Shown in pieces: positions 31,187-54,406 of a stretch of 64,000 nt of DNA. The number at the start of each line of letters is the position of its first letter. Within the stretch, counting starts at the first letter, position 1. The notes under the pieces were generated by a model. The model was not told where the DNA came from. It saw nothing but the letters and a program-made list of their open reading frames with translations, and ran no database searches. This stretch comes from Hypomesus transpacificus (taxonomy: Eukaryota > Chordata > Actinopteri > Osmeriformes > Osmeridae). The DNA lies in NCBI RefSeq assembly GCF_021917145.1, contig NC_061070.1, positions 10,884,078-10,948,077 of the forward strand, read 5' to 3'. The translations under genes were made by a program, and so were the position numbers.

Positions 31187-34141
31187 ATGTCTTTCCTGTC
31201 AGGAATTCTCGGTGGTGGTAAAACAGATAAAATGGTGGACCAAGCTGTGGATAAAGTGGGTAAGTCATGACAAGGGGAAATTGAGAAAAGTCCGGAATTT
31301 CTGGAGCAGGGAGGCTGTTGTTGTGTGTCGTTTCTTCTGTGCATCATTTTTTTTCTCTGTCCTACTTGCATGGTGGTGAATAATGGCTTCAACAAGGTGT
31401 AATTTAGGTCAATTCAATTAATTTTAATTTGGGTTGTGAAAAATAAGCGTTAACGCGTTTAAATTACAGGATTAATTCGTTATTTTTGTTGAACGCATTT
31501 AACGTAATATACCCACAATTCCACCCAATCTGCAACTTCTGGATGAGAAGTTAGTGTTCCAAAAAAACTAGGATGGAACATCCAATAAAACCAAAGTGAT
31601 ATGCACACTCTGCGGGAAGACGTTATCGCTCTAGATAAGAGCGTCTGCTACTGAATGCTAAATGACTGAATGTTATCGTTTCACCGAAGCAATACCAGCC
31701 TTAAGTAACCTATAACACCGCAACGCAAAGCGGCGAGGGGAGTTCAAGTAGAATGCGCCAAACCATCCTCACTGAACAAACAGCGTAGGGCCCTCACTAA
31801 TTGTGCCTGTGACAAGGTGACTAGCACAGTTGCCAAATGTATTGCAAAAAGCTGTAGACCGATTGATATTGTTGAGGACGAAGGGTTCACCAAAGTTTTG
31901 CGAGTGGCAACTGGTGACTCGAGCATCAAGGTACCGCAAAATCAAAGACACACACTAATGACAAAAAATCGGTAATATGTAGGCTAATTAATCAAGATTA
32001 ATCCACAGAAACCTGTGATTAATTTGATTTAACATTTATCATTTCACAGCCTTAATGTAAATATACACATTTATACAACAGGATAGCCATTTTGACCTTT
32101 ACCAATAGACCAATTATCACCCTACGTCACACAACTGTCAAGCAGTTTCAACTGCGCATGTCGGTTGCAAAAGACGAACGTCTCCCCGGTCTATTACACT
32201 TGAATTGTCGATCAGCTCATCATATATCTCTGGCCACTGGATTGCAGGGCTTGATATTAACTTTTTCTTAAATTCTGATGCAATAAATCAATGGCTAATC
32301 GCTTTCTCTCTTAAAGGCTGTCCTCCTCGACCTATTTGGTCTTTTAAATCTAACTATTTGTATTATCCGTGTGGTCCTTTTGCCATTTAAAATGCTATCC
32401 TTTCCCGGTTTTCTGCAACCACTGCGCACACATCCCAAATGTTCACAAATAATTGGTCTATAGACTCATAAGAGCTTTACATGCCTTTCCTCTGTAGTAG
32501 GAACATTTTATCTTACACAAACTGAAAATGGGTTTAAGGATATTTAGTTTTCAACACTAGTAAATAATGGGACAGGCTTGTTTGTTTAAACCCATCCCTT
32601 CAGGAAGCTTCTTTGTAAACATGTCAGCAGGCATCGAATCGATCTGATCTTCTCCATCCACAGTTTCCAATTTACCCTAATGAAAAGAGGGAGAAAGGAA
32701 GAGAAATGCTTTAGAAGTTGATTGGTAACTGGAACCATTCTGCATGTTGATTTCATTTGGGAGGAATCTGTGTCATTTAGTCTCATCCTTTGTTGTTCCG
32801 GCTGATCCTGAGCCTAATCCCGACACTTCAGATGTTTACAGAATAGCCGTGTACAGTATAAGAACATAGTTACCTTTTTAACAATGTTTTCTTAAATCCT
32901 TCACCAGTGTTTGCTTCCCACCATGAATGGTTAGAACTCTTGCATTTTCTGTCTTGCATTGAATATATGTAACCACCCAGTAGCATGCACCCATAAAAGA
33001 CCAAACCAGGAAGTTGGCATTCAACACAAGACACATAAAACCACAGATGTTGCCTTGATGATGTTGTTGTTGTTGTGATTGTTGCCTAGGTTCTGTGGTA
33101 GACATTTTGGTCATATGCATAGATGTATGTGTATGGAATCTATAAGCTTCTATGTTCATTGGTAAGAGACAGGAAGGGAAGATAATTGGTTTCCAAGGAA
33201 TGTGAGGTGCTGATGGCTCTGTGGGCGGCTTGCCCTGGGGGATGGGTGAAGCATTTTATATGGCCTTCTGTCCCCTAGTCAGTGTAAGGGGCTATTGACG
33301 TAGTTGCTCTGAACTTTGGCTAGAAGGACTGTGTCCTGTTTCATTGTTTGTGTTAATGAAAAGTATTGTTTGAAAATGACCACACCAAGGACAGTTGACC
33401 ATTTGGCTGGCCAACCCCTGTGGCTTTATTATCTACTGCTCTGGAGAGAGCTGTGACATCAAAGAACTTTGGGACACTTGGTATGGAGATGTAATGTTTC
33501 AAACTGTCACCGAGTTGAGTTAGAGTTTGCTACATTGATTGATTGACCTTATAGAATGCCATTTGATCTAAAGTTTTATATATTATGGCAGTGCATGTGT
33601 GATAGATGTCTACCACTCTTGCGAACGATTTGTGACTAGTGCACCCTTCGTAATGACTGATCACAAAGTGCATTGTTTAATATTATGTAATTGTATAGTC
33701 TAAATAAATTGTATTGAAACCGCCATCTTCGACTATTCAAATCTACACAGTCCAGCTAGAATTTTCACAGTTCTCATGCCCTTTTAAGTAAATACATCAG
33801 ATGGCATATCGTATCAAAGGTGCACTACACACCATGCAGGTTCTAGGACATTAGTGATTACATTTCTAAAGGTCTTTGTCGATGTTTTTGCCGTAGCTGT
33901 TGTGGCCAAGACCAAGGTGAAGGAGATGATGGGAGGAGCAGCCGCAGACGGAGTAGCAGCGGGAGGAGCAGCCGCAGGAGCAGCAGGAGCAGGGGGGCAA
34001 GCACCAGCAGGAGGAGCACCTGCAGGAGGAGGGACCGACATTGGAGGAGTAGCAGCAGGGGCCATGGACGCCTTCTCCGGAATGTTCTCCGCTGATGACA
34101 AGAAGGAGAAAAAGCCGAGTAGCGCAGGTGGAGGTAATTAA
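31187..34141 (+). CDS. Small Ala/Gly-rich protein in the ADIRF position; function unknown
   Basis: Exon 1 is 31187-31259 (MSFLSGILGGGKTDKMVDQA and so on), with donor GTAAGT. Exon 2 starts at 33897 after GCCGTAG, phase 1, and reads AVVAKTKVKEMMGG, then about 50 residues of Ala/Gly/Pro, then MDAFSGMFSADDKKEKKP, ending at TAA 34139-34141 (105 residues). A GTAATT donor at 34134 could instead splice to 34333 (acceptor CCACTCAG), adding ALDLADSLDF and a stop at 34362-34364 (113 residues). AATAAA at 34732 serves both. Layout: amphipathic N-terminal helix with KTK motifs, low-complexity linker, lysine-rich tail; no signal peptide or membrane segment. Its place and strand between sncg and glud1 match mammalian ADIRF, and AFSGMFS faintly resembles the ADIRF C-terminus, but the similarity is too weak for a name. 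The two-exon structure, poly(A) signal and balanced frame argue that it is a real gene. Confidence 0.7.
31388..32057 (+). pseudogene. Decayed hAT (ZBED-type) DNA transposon fragment
   Basis: Near 31580-31620 a frame reads NKTKVICTLCGKT, resembling the first half of a BED zinc finger. Near 31815-31935 another reads TSTVAKCIAKSCRPIDIVED, then EGFTKVL and IKVP, the conserved segment of ZBED/hAT transposases (usually RPFSMVEDEGF...KVPS). Stops and frameshifts break the region. The edges carry AT-rich TTAACGCGTT-like sequence. A SINE/LINE-type tail (TCTAGATAAGAGCGTCTGCT, near 31631-31650) interrupts it. It lies within intron 1 of the small Ala/Gly-rich gene. Boundaries are approximate. Confidence 0.65.
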
Positions 34142-34731
34142 AGCATGACTACTCTACCGTTTCTTATAGTATGTACACGCACGCACACACCATCCGCATG
34201 GGAATTATCAACATACGGTCCAAGGGTAAGAGTATTTCCCACTGTCACAATTGATCTGCTATTTCACAGACATGAATAGTATTAAAATGTTGACGTTACA
34301 ACGACTGATATTGTCCACTCTTGTCCACTCAGCGCTTGATTTGGCTGACTCGTTGGACTTCTGATTAGAGGACCAAGACGACATCCGTGGAGACCAAATA
34401 CTGTGGTTTGAAGAGTCTCTTCGGCTGAGCTCCATATGAGACATTCCTTGTTACCTAGACTACTTTGGCGAAAGTTCAAACCAGTATCCACATTCCGCTG
34501 TCTGGCTGCACAGTCTATGGAGTTTTAACTCATTGTTAGACCACTGGTGTCCCTCAGGCATTGGTACACCAATATGCTATATATATATATATGCACTTCA
34601 AATATTTGAATTCTTGATTCTTACATCAATAGGTTTAACTAACTAAACCTTTGAAGATCATAGTTTGCACTTATATTGTTTAAACTAATTACTCAGTCGA
34701 TATTGTGTAATTCTGTTGACACACGTTGGAG

Positions 34732-34737
34732 AATAAA
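34732..34737 (+). promoter_or_regulatory. Poly(A) signal of the small Ala/Gly-rich gene
   Basis: AATAAA about 590 nt after the exon 2 stop, or 370 nt after the alternative exon 3 stop. The convergent glud1 transcript probably ends close by; an ATTAAA on the minus strand lies near 34857-34852. Confidence 0.7.
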
Positions 34738-34759
34738 ATGTTGATTGGAAATCTGAAAG

Positions 34760-35868
34760 GTTCATGTAGAATTTTTTTAAACATGAAAAATGTGTGACCA
34801 GTTCGATTCAATTGCACAGTCACCAACACCAGAGTACAGTACAGCATTTTGTGGTTTAATCGTTTTCAACAACAAAAAAAGCAATACAAATTCTCTTACA
34901 TAGAATCCCAAAGCGGTTTCAATCAAAGCTGATAAGGAAAATAACCATTCCACATGTCCACATTGCCTCCCATCTACATTTCCAGCTGCCCTAGGGATGC
35001 TGAAAATAGAACCGCTACGAAAACACAAACCTCTACTCCGGCACCAATAAAGAACGAAAAAACTAAAGTACTAAAACCATTCATTTCCCACTTGTAACAG
35101 AGAACATAGAGAACCAAAGTCTGCTTTGCAAGTGACCAAATGTTAGACATGGTTGCATTTTGATAATTGAAGACGTCTCTTTGCTAGGTTCTTAGGTCAC
35201 CCAGAGAGCCTTATGTACGTGAGAACAGCGAGGTCAAGGCAGCCAGTGGTGGTGACGTGCTCCGTTCCACACAGGGATCATCCTGTCATATTAAGGCTTT
35301 ACGTGTCTGAATATATATATATATCTGATATGCTGAAGAGGTCATTTGAACTAGTTCTACCCATCGGTGATATGTGGTGTACGGAAATCTGGTGTCATAA
35401 GCTCAAGCAGCAGAGTGGGCCTTCGTACAAAGAGCTAGGCTATAAAAGCTGTCAACCTGAATGTATTTGGTGTTTGCAGGCATGAGTAAATGCTAATAGT
35501 AAAAATAGATTGGAACAGATGGAATGACTGAGAAAATAATTAGGTTTAATATAAAGGTAAAATATATAACCATTGATATAAATTCATAAAATAGCCCTAT
35601 CGAAATGAAAGCTGAAGCGGAGGTTTCTCAAAAGGGCCGAGGATTTCATAGAACACTGGACCTAGACAAAAAAGTGTGCGTGTTGTCTTGCTGGAAATAC
35701 AAAAGCTTTGATAATAATGATTTTGTGTGAAATGTAAACGCTCAATAAGATGCATCAGGGTTGTATGAGGGCCCCGTTGAATTGGCGTGAGGCAGGAAAG
35801 GGGGTTGGGGCCGGTCTGAGGCCTGTGGGGCTGGACAGGCACGGCCAGACGGAGGTAGGTCAGGTGGT
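34760..35868 (-). other. glud1: Probable glud1 3' UTR
   Basis: Downstream of the glud1 stop on the minus strand, 1.1 kb without another gene. A candidate ATTAAA poly(A) signal lies at about 34857-34852, roughly 100 bp from the end of the convergent small gene. An AT microsatellite ((TA)n) lies near 35311-35325. Confidence 0.5.
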
Positions 35869-47432
<11,564 letters not shown>

Positions 47433-49872
47433 TTTGACGTTATAGGGGCAGTGTGACCAGATATTTCCTTAAAATGTGGGGGAAGACAATGTCATGGGTC
47501 GGGGGGGAAATTAAAATTAGAAGAAGACAACAGCTCCTCCCTGCCCTGTGCAGTTCCGCAATGATCTGACAGCAGTCATTCCGTCCCTTTTCTGTTTTTA
47601 AAGACAGGCGTGTTTGTGTAGAATAGAGTCCCCTCCTCCCTCCCTCACACTGGAAGTGATCCTCGTGCACGTGCACATTCTCGTGGACCAACTGCTTGGA
47701 CTATCAAACCTATATGCTACATTACAAGTCAATTATATTACAAATACAAATTTTAGTAAAATGCTGCGTATAACATCGAAGATTGCAGTTACTGTACGTC
47801 TCTGATGTGGTGTAAAATACTGTGTGATACATTTATTTTTGTGGTTAAACATCAAGCTGACACCTGTAGTTTATTAGCTGTGCCTAGTTTACATTTCATA
47901 CTCTGCTTTAGCCAAAGGGCATATCTTTCTCATATGAAAGTGGGCTTTAATGTCCCACTCACTGTGTCATAGATGGATGCTCTGGGAAGATAAAGTGTGC
48001 TCAGTCAGTGTCAACTATTCAAAGCTGTGTTCACAATCAGTTCACCAATGAGTTGACTGGCAATGAGAAATGCAACGATAAATGCAAATCGAAATGGTAA
48101 CACTATTATTTAAGGAAGTTCCTTATAAGAAGGCTAACAGTACATGCAAGTTGTGTACTGATATTTTAATTGGTTGTTCAATGAAGGCAAGGCCTGGTAA
48201 TAAGGTCATTTTTGTGCTGACACAAACTGACAATACGCTAGGTTATGTCAGACTCCCACCAGTTAGGGTAGAGTACACCTTTTCTGAATCAATGGGTTTG
48301 TGTCACGCTTATGTCCACACACATGTGCCCGCCTTGTCTCTTCATTCATCATATCTAAACTATTCACATTGGAGTTCTATCAGGACCCCAACCCCTGTGG
48401 ACTCTTATCTTGGTAAACCTACCTTGGGTAGGATCAACCCCTTGTGTAAACACACAAGTAAACAGAATGGTCCACACTAATGATCAACCAGTGCAGTTCT
48501 CCAAGAGCTCCTGGTATGGACTCATGTCCAGATTTGTGTAATGAAAAAGACAGAGAATGTAAAGGGGATGTACCATACGTATTGACAGACTGTAGGCTGT
48601 TTACCCATAGTCTGTATACCAGACGCAGTCTGCAGTCTGTAGGATAACTAAACGTGGTAGTATTACGTGCAGTTGACTGTTCGCCATCAGGTCAGGGAGA
48701 TTACTGGAGGTTTTCACACCTGTACAGGACATATCTCATACGTGTGATATGCACATTGGGGCCTCAAACTGTGCACTGGACCCGAGGACAAGGCTCTATA
48801 AAAGTAGTATAAACCTTTATAACCTGCAGTTAGTGGATTATAGAGTCTTAAACAGTATAACACTTTTTAAAATTGTTTCCTTGGCTTTGTATAGCACAAT
48901 TAACCTAGACATTTTTGGTCACTAGTTTTGCATCAGAAGTGCCCTTTATATTGCTTTTCATGCATTTTTCATTTACCAGAGGTCACGAGGTTTGCTACTA
49001 TTGAGGATTCTTTGTTGATATTGCGGAACAGTGTCATTCCTCCAACAAAACCCTAAGCAATCATTTTCTAAAAAGATGACCTCTTACGTTGTCTCTTTCA
49101 CTTCTCCATCCTTCACAATTCCACCACACGCAGGCTGCTTTCATTCTACCCCCAACCCCCCCACCCCCAGCCCCCTGTTTCCCAGTCTATTCCCTGAAAT
49201 CCACACTGGGTCCAATTTCAAAGTGCACAGGCTCTGCTGTATCATTGGCTCATGTGCTGACAACACCCACAACACCCATCCTCTGGTTGGTGAGTTCTGG
49301 GGAGTTACTCATTAAACTGCATTTTTCAGGGGAACATAGCCAATAGGACGGGTGCATTCACCAGATACTTGGTGATTGTTCCCAGCTGTGGGCTAGTGCT
49401 TCAACGTTAGGTGTAGAACTGAGCTTGAAAAAGCAGATGTGTATTTGTGCTGACTCATTTAGGTATGACATACTAACTGACATTATAACCCCCAAAAAAA
49501 CAATTTTTTAAGGAAGACGACTGTGTAATGACATTTCAGATGACATTGACCTAAAGGCTGAGTTCTTGAGGTACCTGTCCAAGCGCTAAGCCTGAGTTCA
49601 GTTTAATTTGTATCGATGATGCATGCTCACATTTTGTAATCATTGATCAAGTCATAGTGAAGCTTTATTTGTGGAAAATATATCTGAGTAAAGGTTTCCC
49701 ATCCATTAATTATTAACCAATAAGACATACCATACTTATAAACTTAATACAAACGTAATACTTAATTAAATTCCTCTCCCCTCTCTTTTTAATTTCTCTC
49801 TTTACCACACAAACAACTGCAGCACCAGAACAATGGAACCCAGGAACCCTGGCCTCAGCTGCAAACATCAAC
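47433..49872. other. Spacer between divergent glud1 and shld2; promoters of both expected here
   Basis: 2.4 kb without a recognisable gene. The glud1 start lies at the left edge, with CpG-containing sequence over its first exon; a CACGTG E-box lies near 47667. The right end should hold the shld2 5' UTR; a possible acceptor precedes the start codon (GGCCTCAG near 49857). No repeat family recognised. Confidence 0.5.
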
Positions 49873-52800
49873 ATGTCTGACAAACCCAAAATCCTTGTGT
49901 TCTTGGGAGCTCCTCCCCCTCCCTTAGAACCCGTGTCTGAGGTGGAGGTCAGGGCGGTCAGCGAGTCTCGACCCTGGAAGACCATGAACTTCCTCTGGCA
50001 AGGGGGCAGGCTGAGACCCACAGAGGGTGAGGATGGCACCCGTGTAGGAACTGCCCCTTGTAGGGATACCAGCCTGATACCAGAGCCTGGTCAGATGGCT
50101 CATACTAGCAAGGACCATAGCAGACTGGAAGATGGCCATCACATCCAAATCAGATCTCAACCAGAGGAGGAGCAGGCCTGCCAAAACAAAAACCCGGATT
50201 CCCATCAAGAGAGTTCACCTTCCCAAACTGACCAGGCAGATGTTGAGAGGGAAGACCTGTGTTCTGAATCTGTCAAAGACTATCTGGATAGTTGCTTCCA
50301 GGCTGGCCAACCAGACCCAGAACCTGAGCCTTACCCTGACCGAAGTGAAACCCCGTCAGACCCCATTGCAGCATCTGTGTCATTAGACACCGAGTACCTC
50401 AGTGCATGGACTGTCAGCCAAGCACTGGTTTTGAGAAGTAGACTTCAGCCCAAACCAGGCCCCAGCCTCGAACAGTCCCCACATCCTCCAGACATCCTCC
50501 CCAGCCTCGCCGCAGGGTTGACTACCCAACCAGGCCCCAGCTCCGGAAAAGCCCACAGTCAACAAACCCCACCCAGAGAAACAGCCATACCTATCTTCCT
50601 CTCCAGCAGCTCCCCAGAGCTCTACAGCCCTGGATCCTCCACTCCCTCCCCCAGGGAGTTGGCGAATCAACAGGGCTCGATGGAGCTCTTCTACGAGCCC
50701 ATGCTGAGTCAAAGGCTGGAGAAAGGAGGGGTGATCCTGGAAGTGACCCAAGATGGCATGCTCTGCTCCCAGAGTGAGCCTGTCGGGGCAGAGCCAGGCC
50801 TGTCCCGAGCACAAGGTTCCCTTTCTGAATCTCCTGTGCACACCTCCCCCAAGGCTCCAGCCCCGAAAAGAAGTAAAGTGTCCCCAAGCTTATCCAAAAC
50901 TGAAAGGTCACCTGAAACGTCAACAGGAAATGCTTGTGTTCCCACAAGCCTGCTCACCAGATGCAGCAAGCAGGGGGTGCGTTACTGTGTTTTAGTAGCG
51001 GTGGTGCACCCCTGTCACCTGAAGGAGATCAAGTTGAAGCGTGGCATGTCTGCCGGAACGAGTGTGCCACTGGCGTCCATCGTAGTGACCGACCAATCAG
51101 CTGTAGAGATGAAGGTGGTGCTATGGAGGAAGGCTGCGTTCTGGGCACTGACAGTTTATCCTGGAGATATGCTGCTTATCACTGGTATGGTAAAAACATG
51201 AGCACAAAATATGATATAAAGTATACATATATTACATTATATATACATCTATGTAAATATGTAAACTAACTTGGCTTTTAGCAATAGAGTACTAACAGTT
51301 TGATAGAGCTTTTGATAGAGGCGTACTTTTGACATGTACTGCCACCTGGCAGGTGTGATGGTCAATGAGGACAAGTGGAGGGGAGAGACAGTGCTACAGT
51401 CTAGCTACACCAGCAGACTTCTGAACCTGGGACAAGTCACCACCAGCAGGTCACCACCGGGTAGGCGTGTGGAGAACATACCAGCATGTCATGAATATGA
51501 GTGTATGAATGTATGAATACATTACAGAACACATTTTATTTAAGATTTTAAAATCAAACATTTTTCTTGACTTGTGTTGGTTTGCTAGTCTGGGCAAACC
51601 AACACACTCACAGCTTGCTGCCTCTGCCTGATCTATTTAATATAAATGAATACACTCTGTGACCCTAACGTCTGCTCCTTATAGGTAGGGGTTGCCATAT
51701 GACAACATCAAACTGTTTGTAAATTCCAGGTTAGGTTTTTGCTATCTGATTGTTGTTAAGGCATCGGGTTTTTCCATTTAGTTCCACAGGATGTGAATGC
51801 TCAAACCCTGAGATCCCTGTGTTCTTATCTGCGTGTGCGGCGCCCCCTGCTGTTGTCCGTCCCTCCTCGCATCCCTCAGAACCCTCACGCCCTCCCCCAT
51901 GCTCGCCTTCGGAGCCTGCGGCCCAACACACTGGTCCACGCACTTCTCCGAGTCACTCACACTGAGATGATCACAGGTACAGACAACACACACACACACA
52001 TATACACACTCAATTCATGACTTGAGATCCTCACAGATGTCACTCCTATTCCACTGATACGTGTAGGAGTGTCTCCGTCACTGAGGAAACACACTTGCAC
52101 TTGAGGTACAGACTCCAGTCCATAATCATTAAATCTTGCATGCTCGTGCGTGTGTGTCGCAGCATGGCGGAGTGAAACAGAGGGCACCTCCAGGACAGGA
52201 GGGGTCCTGAAAGCTGTGCTGTCTGTGGAGCAGGGAGATGGACACCAGGGGGCAGTGGTGCTCTGGGGGACTGCTCTGACCTGGCTGACACGCATCAACA
52301 GGAACAAAGGTATTTGTCCCCCAGCATTGTTCGCACTTGAGGGCAGGACTGTCTTATTCCCTTCTCTTTATCTGTGGCCGCGTTCCATGGCAGTTGATCA
52401 GATCATGCTAACACGTGCTAACACGTGCTAACACATGCTAACACATGCTAACCTGGTGGTCCCCGAGCAGATGCGGTGTGGGACTTCCGTGTGCTCCTGG
52501 TCAGAGAGAGTATGACCTCTGACCTTCTGGAGCTCCACTCCACCCCCTGGGGCTCCTGCGAGCCCCTGTTCCCAGATGACTGCAGGGCCCTGGACTTCTA
52601 CAGACCCGGGCTGGCCAGGTCCACCACCAGCATAGAGATAGACCTGCGCACGCTCCTGTCCCAGAAGTACACAGGTGAGAAGTGAGGCCTGATGAACGGG
52701 ACAGAATCACGAGCATGTATCTGAAGGACAGTGCTATGTGATCCAACCATGTTTGGCCGTGTGAGATTAGGAGAAAGGCGGGCAAAGGAATACAAGAAGT

Positions 52801-54023
52801 TACGGCTACATTTAACACAACGCTTATCGCTGCTGTTTTGATATATGTGGTGATTCAAAACAGGACGACCAGCACATTCACATGTGCACCCCTTCTTTAA
52901 TAGGCGATGTGGAACTGAAAGCACACATCACAATGTTCCAGTTCCAAGGGAGCCCGTCCCAGACTGCACAGCAGCCCCTTGACTGTGACACGTCTCTGGA
53001 GAGTATACTGGAGACAGTGTCCGGGGACATCACCTTCACCGGCTGTGGCCGCTGCGCTGCAGAGTTGGACACGGATGCTAACGGGATCTACTGCCCCTGC
53101 TACCCATGCCTGCCCCACACTGGCGTACGCCGGTACTACAGGTCCGTCTCACGTGAAAACCCGGAATCTCCGGCTAATACTACTAGTTCAGCAGAGCTCA
53201 GAGGTTTTGCTTTTATTTTTCAGCTCCAATAAGCAACATGACTCATGAAATTTTACATTGTAGTCATTCAGCAGATGCTCTTATCCAGAGGGATTTATAG
53301 TAAGTACAGGGACATTCCCCCGAGGCAAGTAGGGTGAAGTGCCTTGCCCAAGGACACAACGTCATTTGGCATGGCCGGGAATTGATCTGGCAACCTTCAG
53401 ATTACTAGTCCGATTTCCTAACCGCTCAGCCATCTGACTCTTGGCATCTCCTCTGTGTTGATGGTGTTGCTTCTGTGTGTGTGAGCCAGGCCAGTTGTGC
53501 TGACAGTGAAGGAGGGAGAGAGCCAGGTATGTGTGCAGGTGCCACCTGTCCCGCTGCAGGCAATCCTTCTCAACACCCCCCCTGATAAACTGAACAAGAC
53601 TGTTGGTAAGAATATGAGTGTTATTTCACTCAACATGTTCCTTCTTCCTCTTCCCCCCCTCTTGGTCACTGTGTTATCTTCTTTCGCAACTCCCCCTATT
53701 GATTGCACTATATCATTTATTTCTCTCTACTCTCGACTCCACCCTTCCCAATCGAAAATGTACTCAATTCTTCCCTATTCGTCCCCATTGCCGACTCTTT
53801 CTCTCGCTCTTTCTCTGTCCCTCTCTATCTCTCTTTCACACTCTCTGTCCCAGCTCCAGGATCAGATGTGAGATATGTCCAGGTGATAGCTGACAGGATT
53901 CATTTCTTGCTCGCCCTTCCCAGACGCACTGTCATCCTCACTGTTCGGAGTCACTTCTTGTGCGACGAGAATAGCGTCCCCACTGTGCAGGACTTCCTTC
54001 TGTTGGATCTGCAGTTCCCTTGA
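49873..54023 (+). CDS. shld2: Shieldin complex subunit 2 (FAM35A)
   Basis: Eight coding exons: 49873-51184, 51353-51460, 51782-51976, 52163-52309, 52471-52674, 52904-53141, 53490-53605, 53854-54023; 2490 nt, 829 residues plus stop, all GT-AG with consistent phases. Shieldin is recruited through 53BP1-RIF1, coats single-stranded DNA at breaks and limits end resection, favouring non-homologous end joining; SHLD2 is the ssDNA-binding scaffold. The N-terminus (MSDKPKILVFLGAPPPPLEP) resembles the human SHLD3/REV7-binding end (FWGAP motif). About 350 residues of disordered Ser/Pro-rich sequence follow in the large first exon. The C-terminal half holds three OB folds: CVLVAVVHPCHLKEIKLKRG opens the first, LVHALLRVTHTEMIT lies in the second, and FTGCGRCAAELDTDANG with CPCYPCLP forms the zinc ribbon of the third. 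Orthology is clear from segments such as WRKAAFWALTVYPGD and ELHSTPWGSCEPLF. No frameshift or stop is present. Confidence 0.95.
52404..52450. repeat. 10-bp tandem repeat in shld2 intron 4
   Basis: Four and a half units of ACACGTGCTA / ACACATGCTA, ending 20 bp before the acceptor of the exon at 52471, so inside the likely branch-point region (each unit carries GCTAAC, which resembles a branch-site motif). Confidence 0.9.
53250..53440 (-). mobile_element. tRNA-derived SINE, same family as at 21802
   Basis: Reverse orientation of the 21802 element. On the minus strand it starts GAGTCAGATGGCTGAGCGGT, keeps the A box, a GATCAATTCC-type B box, the CCTTGGGCAAGGCACTTCAC motif, and ends in the AGAGCATCTGCTGAATG tail. 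It lies in shld2 intron 6, antisense to the gene. Confidence 0.88.
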
Positions 54024-54124
54024 CCATGAGCTGAGGATTATCTCTGGTGTCACACCTTTTCCAAGGAATTGTTGACTGGGTGTAATTAATGTTTTTACAG
54101 ACTGACTGTTTTAATTTGCAATGA

Positions 54125-54130
54125 AATAAA
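54125..54130 (+). promoter_or_regulatory. Poly(A) signal of shld2
   Basis: AATAAA about 100 nt downstream of the shld2 stop; a second AATAAA follows at about 54232. Cleavage here leaves only about 200-250 bp before the nfkb2 kappa-B sites. Confidence 0.75.
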
Positions 54131-54377
54131 ATAATGAAACAGATTTTGTAGTTTTGTCATATTTACCACATCACGGCAGATTTAAATGTGTCTATGTATC
54201 TACAGTCTGTCATCTATGTATTTTTTAACCAAATAAATCTGTAGTACATAGACTTACAATTCTATAATGCCACATTTATCAGGCTTTGTCTTCTTAATGT
54301 TAAACTGTACTTGCCCTTCATGATGTTGAATGTAGGCAGGTCTTATAGTCTCTCAGCCAATCAAATTCGTCTTTTGC

Positions 54378-54406
54378 GGAATTCCCCCAACACTCCGGGG
54401 CTTTCC
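54378..54406. promoter_or_regulatory. Twin perfect NF-kappa-B sites, putative nfkb2 promoter P1
   Basis: GGAATTCCCC at 54378-54387 (GGGGAATTCC on the minus strand) and GGGGCTTTCC at 54397-54406 both fit GGGRNWYYCC exactly, with starts 19 bp apart. A GTAAGT donor at 54424 and a GTAAAT donor at 54616 could end one or two 5' noncoding exons. The next acceptor is TTTTCACAG at 55153-55161, before the exon that holds the first ATG. Autoregulation of NFKB2 through kappa-B sites is known in mammals; the promoter assignment here is inferred. Confidence 0.6.
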
